Made by a program: the position numbers and the translations under genes. 35,278 nt of DNA. Origin: an uncultured Clostridia bacterium (GTDB lineage Bacteria > Bacillota > Clostridia > Christensenellales > UBA3700). Under the pieces are notes generated by a model. The model did no database searches. It saw only the letters and a program-made list of their open reading frames with translations, and was not told where the DNA came from. The stretch is from positions 1 to 35,278 of the forward strand of contig CAMWIL010000007.1 of the NCBI GenBank assembly GCA_947174325.1, given 5' to 3'. The first letter of the stretch is position 1, and each line of letters opens with the position of its first letter. Positions 1 through 8,321 of this stretch are shown piece after piece.

Positions 1-503
1 CAACGATACTTATCAGTATTTGATTTAGTATAAATATATTTCAAATTTCCCATTCCTGTTTGATCTAAAAAGTTTAAAAAACTTGTTGCTCTATGACTTA
101 TACGCCTATCAAACACCTCTCCAAAATTAACAACTTCATCGTCATTTCCATTTAATAAAGCTGTAGTTATTTTTTCATCATATAAATCTTTGTTTATTTG
201 TATATAACTTGCATCCACATCTTTTTTATAAAAATTATCAATACTACCAGCACTAGATTTACAACGCATAAAGAATAGAAAACCGCCGTCAGTTTTAATG
301 ACTGTTTCTATACTCTCAACTTTTTGCATTCCATTCTTATTAAAAATATTATCACCTGAACCCAGTACAAAATCAATACAATCACATAATAATGATTTCC
401 CTTTACTATTTGGAGCAAATATATAAGAAACATTATTTTCAAACTGAATAAACCTTTTCTCACCACCTATACAATTCAATGTTATGTTTTCTATTTTAAA
501 CAT
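1..503 (-). CDS. P-loop ATPase (SMC/RecF-like), probable ABC-3C system ATPase; C-terminal part lies beyond the window edge
   Basis: Translating the minus strand from ATG at 503 gives MFKIENITLNCIGGEKRFIQFENNVSYIFAPNSKGKSLLCDCIDFVLGSG..., with Walker A-like APNSKGKS; open to position 1; overlaps the upstream ORF stop (496). Confidence 0.75.
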   Translation of the reverse strand, partial: MFKIENITLNCIGGEKRFIQFENNVSYIFAPNSKGKSLLCDCIDFVLGSGDNIFNKNGMQKVESIETVIKTDGGFLFFMRCKSSAGSIDNFYKKDVDASYIQINKDLYDEKITTALLNGNDDEVVNFGEVFDRRISHRATSFLNFLDQTGMGNLKYIYTKSNTDKYR

Positions 504-912
504 GATTAATTATTTCCTCCATAAACCACACATCATTCATCTTATATATTTCTCTGCATATTTTTATTTCTTTATCACTTAAAGGTTCAATATCGCTTAA
601 ATATTTTTTATTAAAAGTAATTATTTTATCTGATATTTGAATGTAATTTGCCTTTGCCAATATATCCAGTGATTTAACTATAGTTAAAAAATCATCTTGA
701 TACAATAATATTTTTGAATTTAATCGAGCTAATACATTCTCAAAAACATCATATTTTAATCGCCCAACATTATCACCTTTTGATAAACAATTTTCCAAAC
801 AAAAAATTGTAAACACGCATTTACATACCGATAATGATTCAAAATAACTTATTAATTGATATAGACGAATCGTATATCGTGCCTCTTGCATCATTCCCGT
901 TTTATTCATCAC
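496..912 (-). CDS. small protein in ABC-3C middle-component position
   Basis: 138 aa ORF overlapping both neighbours by a few nt (902-912 and 496-503). Size and position fit a middle component; no strong sequence motif recognised. Confidence 0.6.
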   Translation of the reverse strand: MMNKTGMMQEARYTIRLYQLISYFESLSVCKCVFTIFCLENCLSKGDNVGRLKYDVFENVLARLNSKILLYQDDFLTIVKSLDILAKANYIQISDKIITFNKKYLSDIEPLSDKEIKICREIYKMNDVWFMEEIINHV

Positions 913-2047
913 TCTTACTCCAACTTATCTGCTTGTCTTTTGGCGCTTCATCGCTTGACAAATGAATATAACACCCTTTACTAGAAAACCTATCTAATAT
1001 TATATCTTTATGATTTAACTTTATATCAACAACTTCATAGAACAGTTTATAACGATTATCAGATTCTAATTTTTCGTGATCTCTAAAAATATCATAAGCT
1101 TCAGTTTCAATATACTCAATATCATCTCTTTTTCTTTCAAAATACACCTCACGGATATCTCTATAAAAAAGTTCGTATCGTAAGTAATCTAAAATATCAT
1201 TTTTCAATAAGCCTATTCCATATAATTGAGAAACTTCTCTCTTATTAAAGTCAAAAATATTTTTTATTGTTTCTTCTGTTAAAGATTTTTTCCTAAATAT
1301 TTCAAAATTAGGTTGATACTCATTATCATTTACTTGGCGCGCAGCCGAATTATGTAAACTTAAAAAATCTTTAAATTCTATTTTGCACGACTCTCCTCTT
1401 TCCACAAAATCCCATACACGCTGATTAAGCATTGATAACAATATTGCCAATCGTTTTTCTTTTGCTATATTGCAAGTGACATCACTACAAAAATTGTCTA
1501 TGTAATATTCATAATCTTTTTTTTCTATTTCATTATTGGTAATCAACTGATGATTATCTATTAAGCTGTCAAGAATCGGGTCTAAATCACTTTTAAATTT
1601 ATCTTCATCAAAAACATTGTTAATCAAATATTTATCATATATTTTTCTTAATAAACTGTCCGACCTTAATTTTCTAGATGAATTATTTTTACTTACTAAA
1701 GTTTTAACTATTTTTTCAGACATCTCTTTTTTAGATAAAAAACTATAATTTTGTGAATGAATCAATGTGTATTTAGGATTTTGGATGTTATCTTGATCTA
1801 GCCAATTTAATACTACTTTCATTATGACTGAATCATCTAATTCTCCATTCTTAACTTGTATTAAATTTATTTGATTATATGATTGAATACTATGTGAAAA
1901 CAATTTATCTTCGTCTTTTACGCATTCTATATCATCACGCCCTTCAAAAACAACAGTATGCTCCCTAATATTAACAATAACACTATAAGTAAATACTTTT
2001 AACTGGTAAAGAAAACCTTTTAAACTGTCTATGCCATATGTTGCCAT
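902..2047 (-). CDS. ABC-3C-type effector: N-terminal Cap4/DUF4297-like restriction-endonuclease-fold nuclease plus C-terminal interaction domain
   Basis: 381 aa; N-terminus GIDSLKGFLYQ...VVFEGRDDIECV...NLIQVKNG matches the GF.YQ / E..xDI / QVK pattern of Cap4-like PD-(D/E)xK nucleases; SD GGAGAG upstream of ATG 2047. Confidence 0.7.
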   Translation of the reverse strand: MATYGIDSLKGFLYQLKVFTYSVIVNIREHTVVFEGRDDIECVKDEDKLFSHSIQSYNQINLIQVKNGELDDSVIMKVVLNWLDQDNIQNPKYTLIHSQNYSFLSKKEMSEKIVKTLVSKNNSSRKLRSDSLLRKIYDKYLINNVFDEDKFKSDLDPILDSLIDNHQLITNNEIEKKDYEYYIDNFCSDVTCNIAKEKRLAILLSMLNQRVWDFVERGESCKIEFKDFLSLHNSAARQVNDNEYQPNFEIFRKKSLTEETIKNIFDFNKREVSQLYGIGLLKNDILDYLRYELFYRDIREVYFERKRDDIEYIETEAYDIFRDHEKLESDNRYKLFYEVVDIKLNHKDIILDRFSSKGCYIHLSSDEAPKDKQISWSKSDE

Positions 2048-2106
2048 AATTTAACTCTCCATTTAAAAATTTACTTTTTATCCTAATTTGTCTCTCTTAC
2101 TTTATT

Positions 2107-2135
2107 ATAATATCATACGCTTCTTTATTTTTCAA
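2107..2135 (-). promoter_or_regulatory. sigma70-like promoter for the ABC-3C operon
   Basis: Minus strand TTGAAA (2135-2130), 17-nt spacer, TATTAT (2112-2107), upstream of the start at 2047. Confidence 0.5.
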
Positions 2136-2401
2136 TAATCTGCTCACAAAATTATTTTTTAGTAAAATATTAAATTTTGAGCGGTCATTGAAAATAATCT
2201 ACTATTCAATTAGACTTTCTAAAAGAGGCACGATTCTTTCGTAACTCTTTTTGCTGGCCGTATAATTTTGCATATATCAAGTTCAAGTCCCTAACTCTGT
2301 ATCAATTGGTAGGTTCAAATCCCCCACTCTGTCAGGCGATTAAAAAATCCTTTTTGTTCATCATAGACATAGCTAAGAAGTTGCTTCTTAGCGTGAAATA
2401 G

Positions 2402-2428
2402 AAAGTGAGATGCAAAACATCTCACTTT
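2402..2428. other. perfect hairpin
   Basis: AAAGTGAGATG-CAAAA-CATCTCACTTT, 11-bp stem with 5-nt loop, followed by TT then CTATT; terminator-like, but no clear upstream plus-strand gene. Confidence 0.5.
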
Positions 2429-2644
2429 TTCTATTCCCCTGCTTTTATTCAACTTCTTTTCATAGTGACAAGATTCGGGACATCGAAATTGTGACGCTCG
2501 CTTGCTCGCTATGCCGTCGCTTTGCTCCTTACAAATCCCTCACTCCCTGCCATTTTAAAGGACACTTTGAACAGTGTACTTTTATTTTTGAAAGAGTTGC
2601 GGGATACAGAGAATGCTGTCTTTTCATTTAATTCAGTTTCTATC

Positions 2645-2673
2645 TTTACAAGTTTGAAATTATTGTTTATAAT
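2645..2673 (+). promoter_or_regulatory. sigma70-like promoter for the PP-loop gene
   Basis: TTTACA (2645-2650), 17-nt spacer, TATAAT (2668-2673). Confidence 0.6.
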
Positions 2674-2731
2674 ATAAACAAGCGTAATTGTGTCGATTTC
2701 GCTAAACTTTCGGGCGGTCATTAAAAGTACT

Positions 2732-4117
2732 ATGTTTTATTTGCAAAATAGATGGAAATTGGAAAACGGACGTTTGCGCTATTACGGTTTGAGAAATAAA
2801 CCTTATATGTTCAAAAACGTCGTTAAACTGACGAAGTCGCAAGAGCGGATCGTCAAGAACTTGCCTTGCGAACTGAGCGACGCCGAAATTAAAACTATGA
2901 AAGATCTTATCGGAAAGCAAGTCGTCAAATCAGAAGAGTTGCGCGCAACGCCGAAATCGCTCAAAGACGCGCGTTTCTGCAAAACGTGTATCGCAAACGA
3001 TTTTATCATTGCAGGATTGGAATTTGACAAAAACGGTCAATGCCCCATGTGCGCCACTAAAAATGAAACAAAACATCTTAAAAGCGTTGTGCCTGTGAAA
3101 AACACTTTTGAGCATTCCAAAAAGTCAAGATTTGACGTCGCTGTTTTCTATACGGGCGGAAAAGACTCTACTTACCTGCTTTATTATTTATCAAAGGTTC
3201 TTGACTTAAAAGTACTTGCTTTGACTTGGGAACTGCCATTTATGTCCAACTGCGCAAGACAAAGTATCGAGGGCGCAAAAAAATCGTTGAGCAACGTTGA
3301 ATTTATCATTCGCAAAGTTGCTGACGAGGATCTAAAAAAAATCTACAAACGTCTTTATTCGACAGCCGGCAATACTTGCGCTTGTCCGTCGCTGGCATAT
3401 ATACTTTTTTATCCCGAACTCGTCGCCAACAAAGTACCTTACTTTGTTGCCGGCAATGAACCTGCTCAACTTGTCGGATTGTATTACAATCATATGGCGC
3501 CGAAAATCGCATATACTTTCGGCAACAACAAATTTCTAAACGCTATCATAAATCTTGGAAGAATCCTAACTCTGCGCCCGCCTTTGAAACGGGGGCAATT
3601 CCACACTCTTGCCACGATGCGACAGCTTGCATACGGCGATAACTTTATAAAAAATCTTGCGGGATACGGCAATCAGTTGGTACAGAAAGTCGTTGATGCG
3701 ATACACCAAGTCCCATCGATCGTCAAGCCTCTAAAACGCGCTATACGCTCTTCTTCTTTAAGCGGAAATATACCCGCCTTCGTGCAGGTGGATCTCAACG
3801 AGATTTGCGGCGGTCATTACGATTGGAGAAAAATAAAAGACTTGATAATTTCACAATGCGGTTGGGTAGCTCCGGAAAAAACGGATAAGGGATTGCATAC
3901 GAGTTGTAACATCGAAAAATGCAAAGAATATTCTCAATTCATAAGATTTTACAACATGGAAAGCAATATGATCCCTTTCAGCGCATTGGAAATATCCTTG
4001 GCTTCTCGCGACAAGGCGATCACACGCGAAGAAGCGATCGCAGAACTTAATTCAGCATTAGGCTTTTCTTTGGACGAGCCTCCTGAATGCGCGATAACGA
4101 AGGAGTATATAAAATAA
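2732..4117 (+). CDS. PP-loop ATP pyrophosphatase, WbpG/N-acetyl sugar amidotransferase-like
   Basis: PP-loop motif FYTGGKDSTYLL; N-terminal CKTC...CPMC cysteine pairs; C-terminal GWVAPEK...HTSCNIEKCKEY and REEAIAEL typical of this group. ORF track starts at GTG 2690; ATG 2732 (MFYLQNRWK) seems more likely. Confidence 0.75.
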   Translation: MFYLQNRWKLENGRLRYYGLRNKPYMFKNVVKLTKSQERIVKNLPCELSDAEIKTMKDLIGKQVVKSEELRATPKSLKDARFCKTCIANDFIIAGLEFDKNGQCPMCATKNETKHLKSVVPVKNTFEHSKKSRFDVAVFYTGGKDSTYLLYYLSKVLDLKVLALTWELPFMSNCARQSIEGAKKSLSNVEFIIRKVADEDLKKIYKRLYSTAGNTCACPSLAYILFYPELVANKVPYFVAGNEPAQLVGLYYNHMAPKIAYTFGNNKFLNAIINLGRILTLRPPLKRGQFHTLATMRQLAYGDNFIKNLAGYGNQLVQKVVDAIHQVPSIVKPLKRAIRSSSLSGNIPAFVQVDLNEICGGHYDWRKIKDLIISQCGWVAPEKTDKGLHTSCNIEKCKEYSQFIRFYNMESNMIPFSALEISLASRDKAITREEAIAELNSALGFSLDEPPECAITKEYIK

Positions 4118-4797
4118 TGAATGCGATCGTCTACTACTCCAATACGAACCAATCTAAACGAATTGCCGGCTATTTTGCTGACAAATTAGATTATGCTCTC
4201 TTGGATATTTTCGACATGACGGAATTTGAATTTGACAACCTGATATTGGTATTTCCAATATATTGCCAAAATCTTCCCGACAAAATAAAAAAATTTCTAT
4301 CTCAAACGCAAGCGCCAAATCTTACTTTAATCGCCACTTACGGAAGAATGTGTCACGGAAACGTTTTATGCGAAGCGCAAAAGAAATTTGGACTCAACGT
4401 AATTGCCGCGGCGTACGTTCCTACAAAACATTCTTATTTGCAAGAAGCCGAATTTGAAGATTTCAAAGAATTGGACTGTGTTGTCGAAAAAGTGCTTGCG
4501 CCCTGCCCCGTTGCGATACCTAGATCTTATAAAAACGTTTTTTCAAATTTCTTGAAAAATCAACGCAGTCGAATAGGCGTCAAAATATACAAAACGCCTC
4601 AATGCGACGGATGCAATATTTGCTCTCAAATATGTAAGAACAATGCTATATCCCACGGCGTGACAAACAAGGACTGTATAAGGTGTCTAAAATGCATAAA
4701 CGCTTGTCCAAAGAACGCGTTGAAATTTAAGTTGCGGTCTCCAATGAGGATATATCTCAAAAAGAAAAAACAAAACAAACTTGAAATATATATTTGA
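4117..4797 (+). CDS. flavodoxin-like domain fused to 2x[4Fe-4S] ferredoxin (EFR1-like)
   Basis: N-terminus MNAIVYYSNTNQSKRIA flavodoxin-like phosphate loop; C-terminus CDGCNICSQICKNNAI and CIRCLKCINACPKNAL cluster motifs. Start ATG 4117 overlaps upstream stop (TAATG). Confidence 0.85.
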   Translation: MNAIVYYSNTNQSKRIAGYFADKLDYALLDIFDMTEFEFDNLILVFPIYCQNLPDKIKKFLSQTQAPNLTLIATYGRMCHGNVLCEAQKKFGLNVIAAAYVPTKHSYLQEAEFEDFKELDCVVEKVLAPCPVAIPRSYKNVFSNFLKNQRSRIGVKIYKTPQCDGCNICSQICKNNAISHGVTNKDCIRCLKCINACPKNALKFKLRSPMRIYLKKKKQNKLEIYI

Positions 4798-4804
4798 CTA
4801 CGCA

Positions 4805-4832
4805 AACGCGCCGCTCAAACGAGCGACGCGTT
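4805..4832 (+). terminator. hairpin, possible terminator
   Basis: AACGCGCCGCTC-AAAC-GAGCGACGCGTT, 12-bp stem with one mismatch, weak T-tract (GGTTTTAAC) downstream, immediately after the 4797 stop. Confidence 0.5.
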
Positions 4833-4889
4833 ATGGTTTTAACGTTATTGATTAAATTTCTTTATTATCTCTACGTCGCAGAAATCGCT

Positions 4890-6575
4890 TTATAAATTAG
4901 CTCTTCCCGAATATATTTCGTCCGCCGCGAGCGAAGATATAAAATCAGATATTTCGCTGTCTGTGGCTTCTGTTGAAACCAGTATCAAGATTTCAACTTC
5001 GGGCGAACCGTCGCTTTCTTTATTGAACGTAGTCTTCTGCCAAGTCCACTTGATAGATTCGATATACGCGGTAGAAAAATCGTCGCTTTCATAGAACAAA
5101 TACTCTCCAAGAACAGTAACCGTCTTAGGCAAACGCATATCCTCGAAAGCTACGCCCGCAAAGGCATAAGATTTGATTTCGTTGATACTTGTGATTTGAT
5201 TTCCGCCTTCATTATAGAATTTAAATCTTTTATCCGCTTTTTCTTCATCCGAGCCAACGTTGATTTTAGAACCGAAATACGACGTCTTGTCATAAGAACC
5301 GAAATAAGCGTAAACCACAGTGTGATCGGCGTTTGTAAGCAAACCGTGTTCGTACGAACTTGAAGAATTTGTCTTGCTGAAATTTTGCAACGTCAAGATT
5401 GCAAAATTCTGATTTTCATTGTCTACAGTAATTGCTCGTCTGGAATAAGTAGCGTTGTTGGTGTAGATCGCAAAAGCGCCTTCGCCTATCTTTTCTACGT
5501 TCTTTCCAATCTTGAAATCGCTGTTGTAAAGAAGTCTTGTACAACCCATAAACGCCTTTGCAGGAATTTCTTTTATAGATTCGGGCAACTCTATCGTAGA
5601 GAGATAAGTGCAATCTTGGAATACGCCCTCGCCCATAGTTTCGAGTTCTACGCCCTCGGCAAAATGAACGGTAGCAAGCGACGTATTGTTCATAAACGCA
5701 TTCGCTCCGACTGACTTTATCGTCGCAGGAAATTTGAACTGCGTGAAGTTGGTGGTAATATCCGCAAAAGCTTTATCCCCTATCGTCGTAAGATGAGGGA
5801 ATTCAAGAAGTTCGTTGGCATTTGATCTTAATCTCGTGCTTTGGAAAGCGCTATTGCCGATAGAAGCCAACTCGCAATCTTCGTCAAAGGTAAGTTCGGT
5901 AAACGCCGTAGCTCTGTAAAAAGCCTCGTCTCCGACTTTCTCCAAAGCTTTATTGAAATGCGCGCCGATCAATGCGGTACAGTTTTCAAAAGCGTTTGCG
6001 CCTATTTCCAAAAGTCCGCTCGGCATATAGAAAATTTCTTTGTCGATAGAATTTTCTTCTTCGTCAGAATAATTTTCTCTGCTGAATGAAAATTTAAGCG
6101 AGGAACAGTTGTAGAACGCTTTTTCTCCAATAAGCGTTACGCTGTCCGGAATAACGATGTCTCTAAGAGCCTTGCAACCGCTGAACGCGCCTGCCGGAAT
6201 TTCTTTAAGTCCAAGCGGCAAAACTACTTCTTCCAAAGCCGTCATATCCTTGAACGCTTCGCTCTCCAAACTAAACGCTGTCGAAGTTGTCTTGATTGTA
6301 ATGGTCTTTATGTTGCCAGCCTTGGTTGAAAACGCGTCTTTTGCGATAGAAACTACCCTGTTGCCTCTTACTTTGTCAGGCACAACAACGTCCGTATCGT
6401 CGCCGTCATAGCCCGTAATCGTGGCTCTCGTACCGCTTAGAGTATATGAAAATCCCCCCGAATATTCCGACAACCTTCCCGTACTGACGAGAAGTCCTAT
6501 CACGGTACCCAAAGACGCCAAGGCGATAACGAATACCGATACTACGACAATAATTTGTTTTGTCTTGTTGTTCAT
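4890..6575 (-). CDS. BspA-type leucine-rich repeat (LRR_5) surface protein with N-terminal membrane anchor
   Basis: Repeated I...AF..C..L..I..P.....IG..AF pattern throughout; N-terminal hydrophobic segment IIVVVSVFVIALASLGTVIGLLV; SD GAGGT before ATG. Confidence 0.9.
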   Translation of the reverse strand: MNNKTKQIIVVVSVFVIALASLGTVIGLLVSTGRLSEYSGGFSYTLSGTRATITGYDGDDTDVVVPDKVRGNRVVSIAKDAFSTKAGNIKTITIKTTSTAFSLESEAFKDMTALEEVVLPLGLKEIPAGAFSGCKALRDIVIPDSVTLIGEKAFYNCSSLKFSFSRENYSDEEENSIDKEIFYMPSGLLEIGANAFENCTALIGAHFNKALEKVGDEAFYRATAFTELTFDEDCELASIGNSAFQSTRLRSNANELLEFPHLTTIGDKAFADITTNFTQFKFPATIKSVGANAFMNNTSLATVHFAEGVELETMGEGVFQDCTYLSTIELPESIKEIPAKAFMGCTRLLYNSDFKIGKNVEKIGEGAFAIYTNNATYSRRAITVDNENQNFAILTLQNFSKTNSSSSYEHGLLTNADHTVVYAYFGSYDKTSYFGSKINVGSDEEKADKRFKFYNEGGNQITSINEIKSYAFAGVAFEDMRLPKTVTVLGEYLFYESDDFSTAYIESIKWTWQKTTFNKESDGSPEVEILILVSTEATDSEISDFISSLAADEIYSGRANL

Positions 6576-6737
6576 ATTTACCTCATAAAAGTACTTTTAC
6601 GTTTATATCAATAGACGAGAGCAAACGCTCTCAATAGCATTATTGCCACCTATCGTTTTTATATTATATCATACTGAAAAATAAATTACAATTGTTTGTC
6701 AGTATTATATAAATTTAAGAGTTTCGTTTATATAAAT

Positions 6738-8321
6738 CTACTTGCAGACGTCGGATATAAGTTTGAGCGCAACGTTTATTCCGTCGACGGACGCCGACGT
6801 TATACCGCCTGCGTAACCCGCTCCTTCTCCGCATGGCATGAGTCCCCTCACGCTGCTATGTCCCTTTTCATCGCGCAAGATCCTTACCGGCGACGACGAT
6901 CTCGTTTCTACGCCCGTCAACAATGCGTCGGGATCAGCAAATCCGCGAAGTTTGCGGTCGAAAACTTTAATTGCTTCGCCTATGCTGTCAGTAACGTAAT
7001 CGGGCAGACATTCCCTTAGATCCGCAAATTCCACGCCGATAGGATAAGTCGGCTTTATTTCGCCCGCTCTCTGCGTTGCTCTGCCCTCTATAAGGTCTTG
7101 GAAGCGTTGACAGGGCGCTTTATACGATCCTGTCAAGGAATATGCCAGACGTTCGTACTTGCGTTGAAATTCCACGCCTGCAAGTACGTTATCCGAACCG
7201 AAATCTTTTGGATCTACGCCCACCAGTAACGCGCTGTTCGCATTTCTACCGTCACGGCTGAAATAACTCATACCGTTTGTCACAACGGCGTTTTCTTCTG
7301 AAGTGGCGGGCATAACGTAACCGCCGGGACACATGCAAAAAGTGTAACACGATCTGCCGTTGTCCAAATGCGCGGAAAGCGAATAATTCGCTGGCGGAAG
7401 TCCCACTGTATCGCCGTATTGCGCTCTGTCGATACTATCTTGCAAATGTTCGATACGCGCGCCTATGGAAAACGGTTTGGCTTTCATCAACACCTTTGAA
7501 GAAAGCATTTCAAAAGTATCTCGCGCGCTATGCCCTATGGCTAGGATACAGTGATCGCAGTCGATAGTCCACAATCCTTTAGCTTTATTTTTTACCGTAA
7601 CGGATTTTAGTACTCCGTCCTTTACGTCGATATCTACAAGTAACGAATCGAAAAAAACGCTGCCGCCCATTGCGATTATATCTTCTCGGATATTCTTGAC
7701 GACGTTGACCAATTTATCAGTACCTATGTGAGGCTTTGCTTCATATACGATTTGTTCGGGCGCGCCGTAATTTACAAATTCGCCTAACACAACGTTTATC
7801 TTGTCAGAACCTGTACCGGTGTTGAGTTTTCCGTCCGAAAAAGTACCCGCTCCGCCCTCGCCGAACTGCACGTTGCTTTGGGTATCCAAGACGCATTCGG
7901 AGACGAATTTCTCTATGCTTTCAGTCCTCTCTTCCACGCACTTTCCGCGCTCGATAATGATAGGCTTAAACCCCGCTTTAGCCAACGTAAGTCCCGCAAA
8001 AAGTCCCGCGGGACCCGCTCCTATTATCACGGGAGGTTTGTCCGACGCTTTTACCTTGGGAACTATCTCGTCAAGACTGCTTATCGGAGGCTCGTAAACG
8101 GTAGCTTTTTTATTACGAACAAGATACTTGCCTTCCGCTCGCAATTCAACTCCCACGCTCAACACGTAATGTATACGCCTTTTATCCCTGCTGTCAATCG
8201 ACTTCTTTATTATTTTATAGCTTTCGACTTCGCTCGGCGAAATTCTCAGCGATTTGGCAAGTTCTCTTTCCAAATCAATAAGCGTATATCCTACGGGAAG
8301 TTTCAACTGCGCCTTTATCAT
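6738..8321 (-). CDS. FAD-dependent dehydrogenase (COG2509-like NAD(P)/FAD oxidoreductase)
   Basis: PPVIIGAGPAGLFAGLTLAKAGFKPIIIERG dinucleotide-binding motif; C-terminal MPCGEGAGYAGGITSASVDGI. Start at ATG 8321 (MIKAQLKLPVGY) overlaps the upstream stop by ATGA. Confidence 0.85.
   Translation of the reverse strand: MIKAQLKLPVGYTLIDLERELAKSLRISPSEVESYKIIKKSIDSRDKRRIHYVLSVGVELRAEGKYLVRNKKATVYEPPISSLDEIVPKVKASDKPPVIIGAGPAGLFAGLTLAKAGFKPIIIERGKCVEERTESIEKFVSECVLDTQSNVQFGEGGAGTFSDGKLNTGTGSDKINVVLGEFVNYGAPEQIVYEAKPHIGTDKLVNVVKNIREDIIAMGGSVFFDSLLVDIDVKDGVLKSVTVKNKAKGLWTIDCDHCILAIGHSARDTFEMLSSKVLMKAKPFSIGARIEHLQDSIDRAQYGDTVGLPPANYSLSAHLDNGRSCYTFCMCPGGYVMPATSEENAVVTNGMSYFSRDGRNANSALLVGVDPKDFGSDNVLAGVEFQRKYERLAYSLTGSYKAPCQRFQDLIEGRATQRAGEIKPTYPIGVEFADLRECLPDYVTDSIGEAIKVFDRKLRGFADPDALLTGVETRSSSPVRILRDEKGHSSVRGLMPCGEGAGYAGGITSASVDGINVALKLISDVCK

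Noticed and set aside
2281-2340. Possible intact tRNA gene
   Set aside because: Only T-arm and D-loop-like fragments; T-stem pairing is poor and no anticodon arm or acceptor partner is seen.
2489-2525. Possible relation of CGCTCGCTTGCTCGCTATGCCGTCGC to the 125-bp repeat unit at the right edge
   Set aside because: Shared run is only about 10 nt (TATGCCGTCG on the unit's reverse strand); too short to claim homology without a genome-wide search.
2410-2721. Small ORFs 2410-2631 (+) and 2509-2721 (-)
   Set aside because: No SD, no recognisable motif, overlapping opposite strands across a hairpin and promoter region; likely non-coding.
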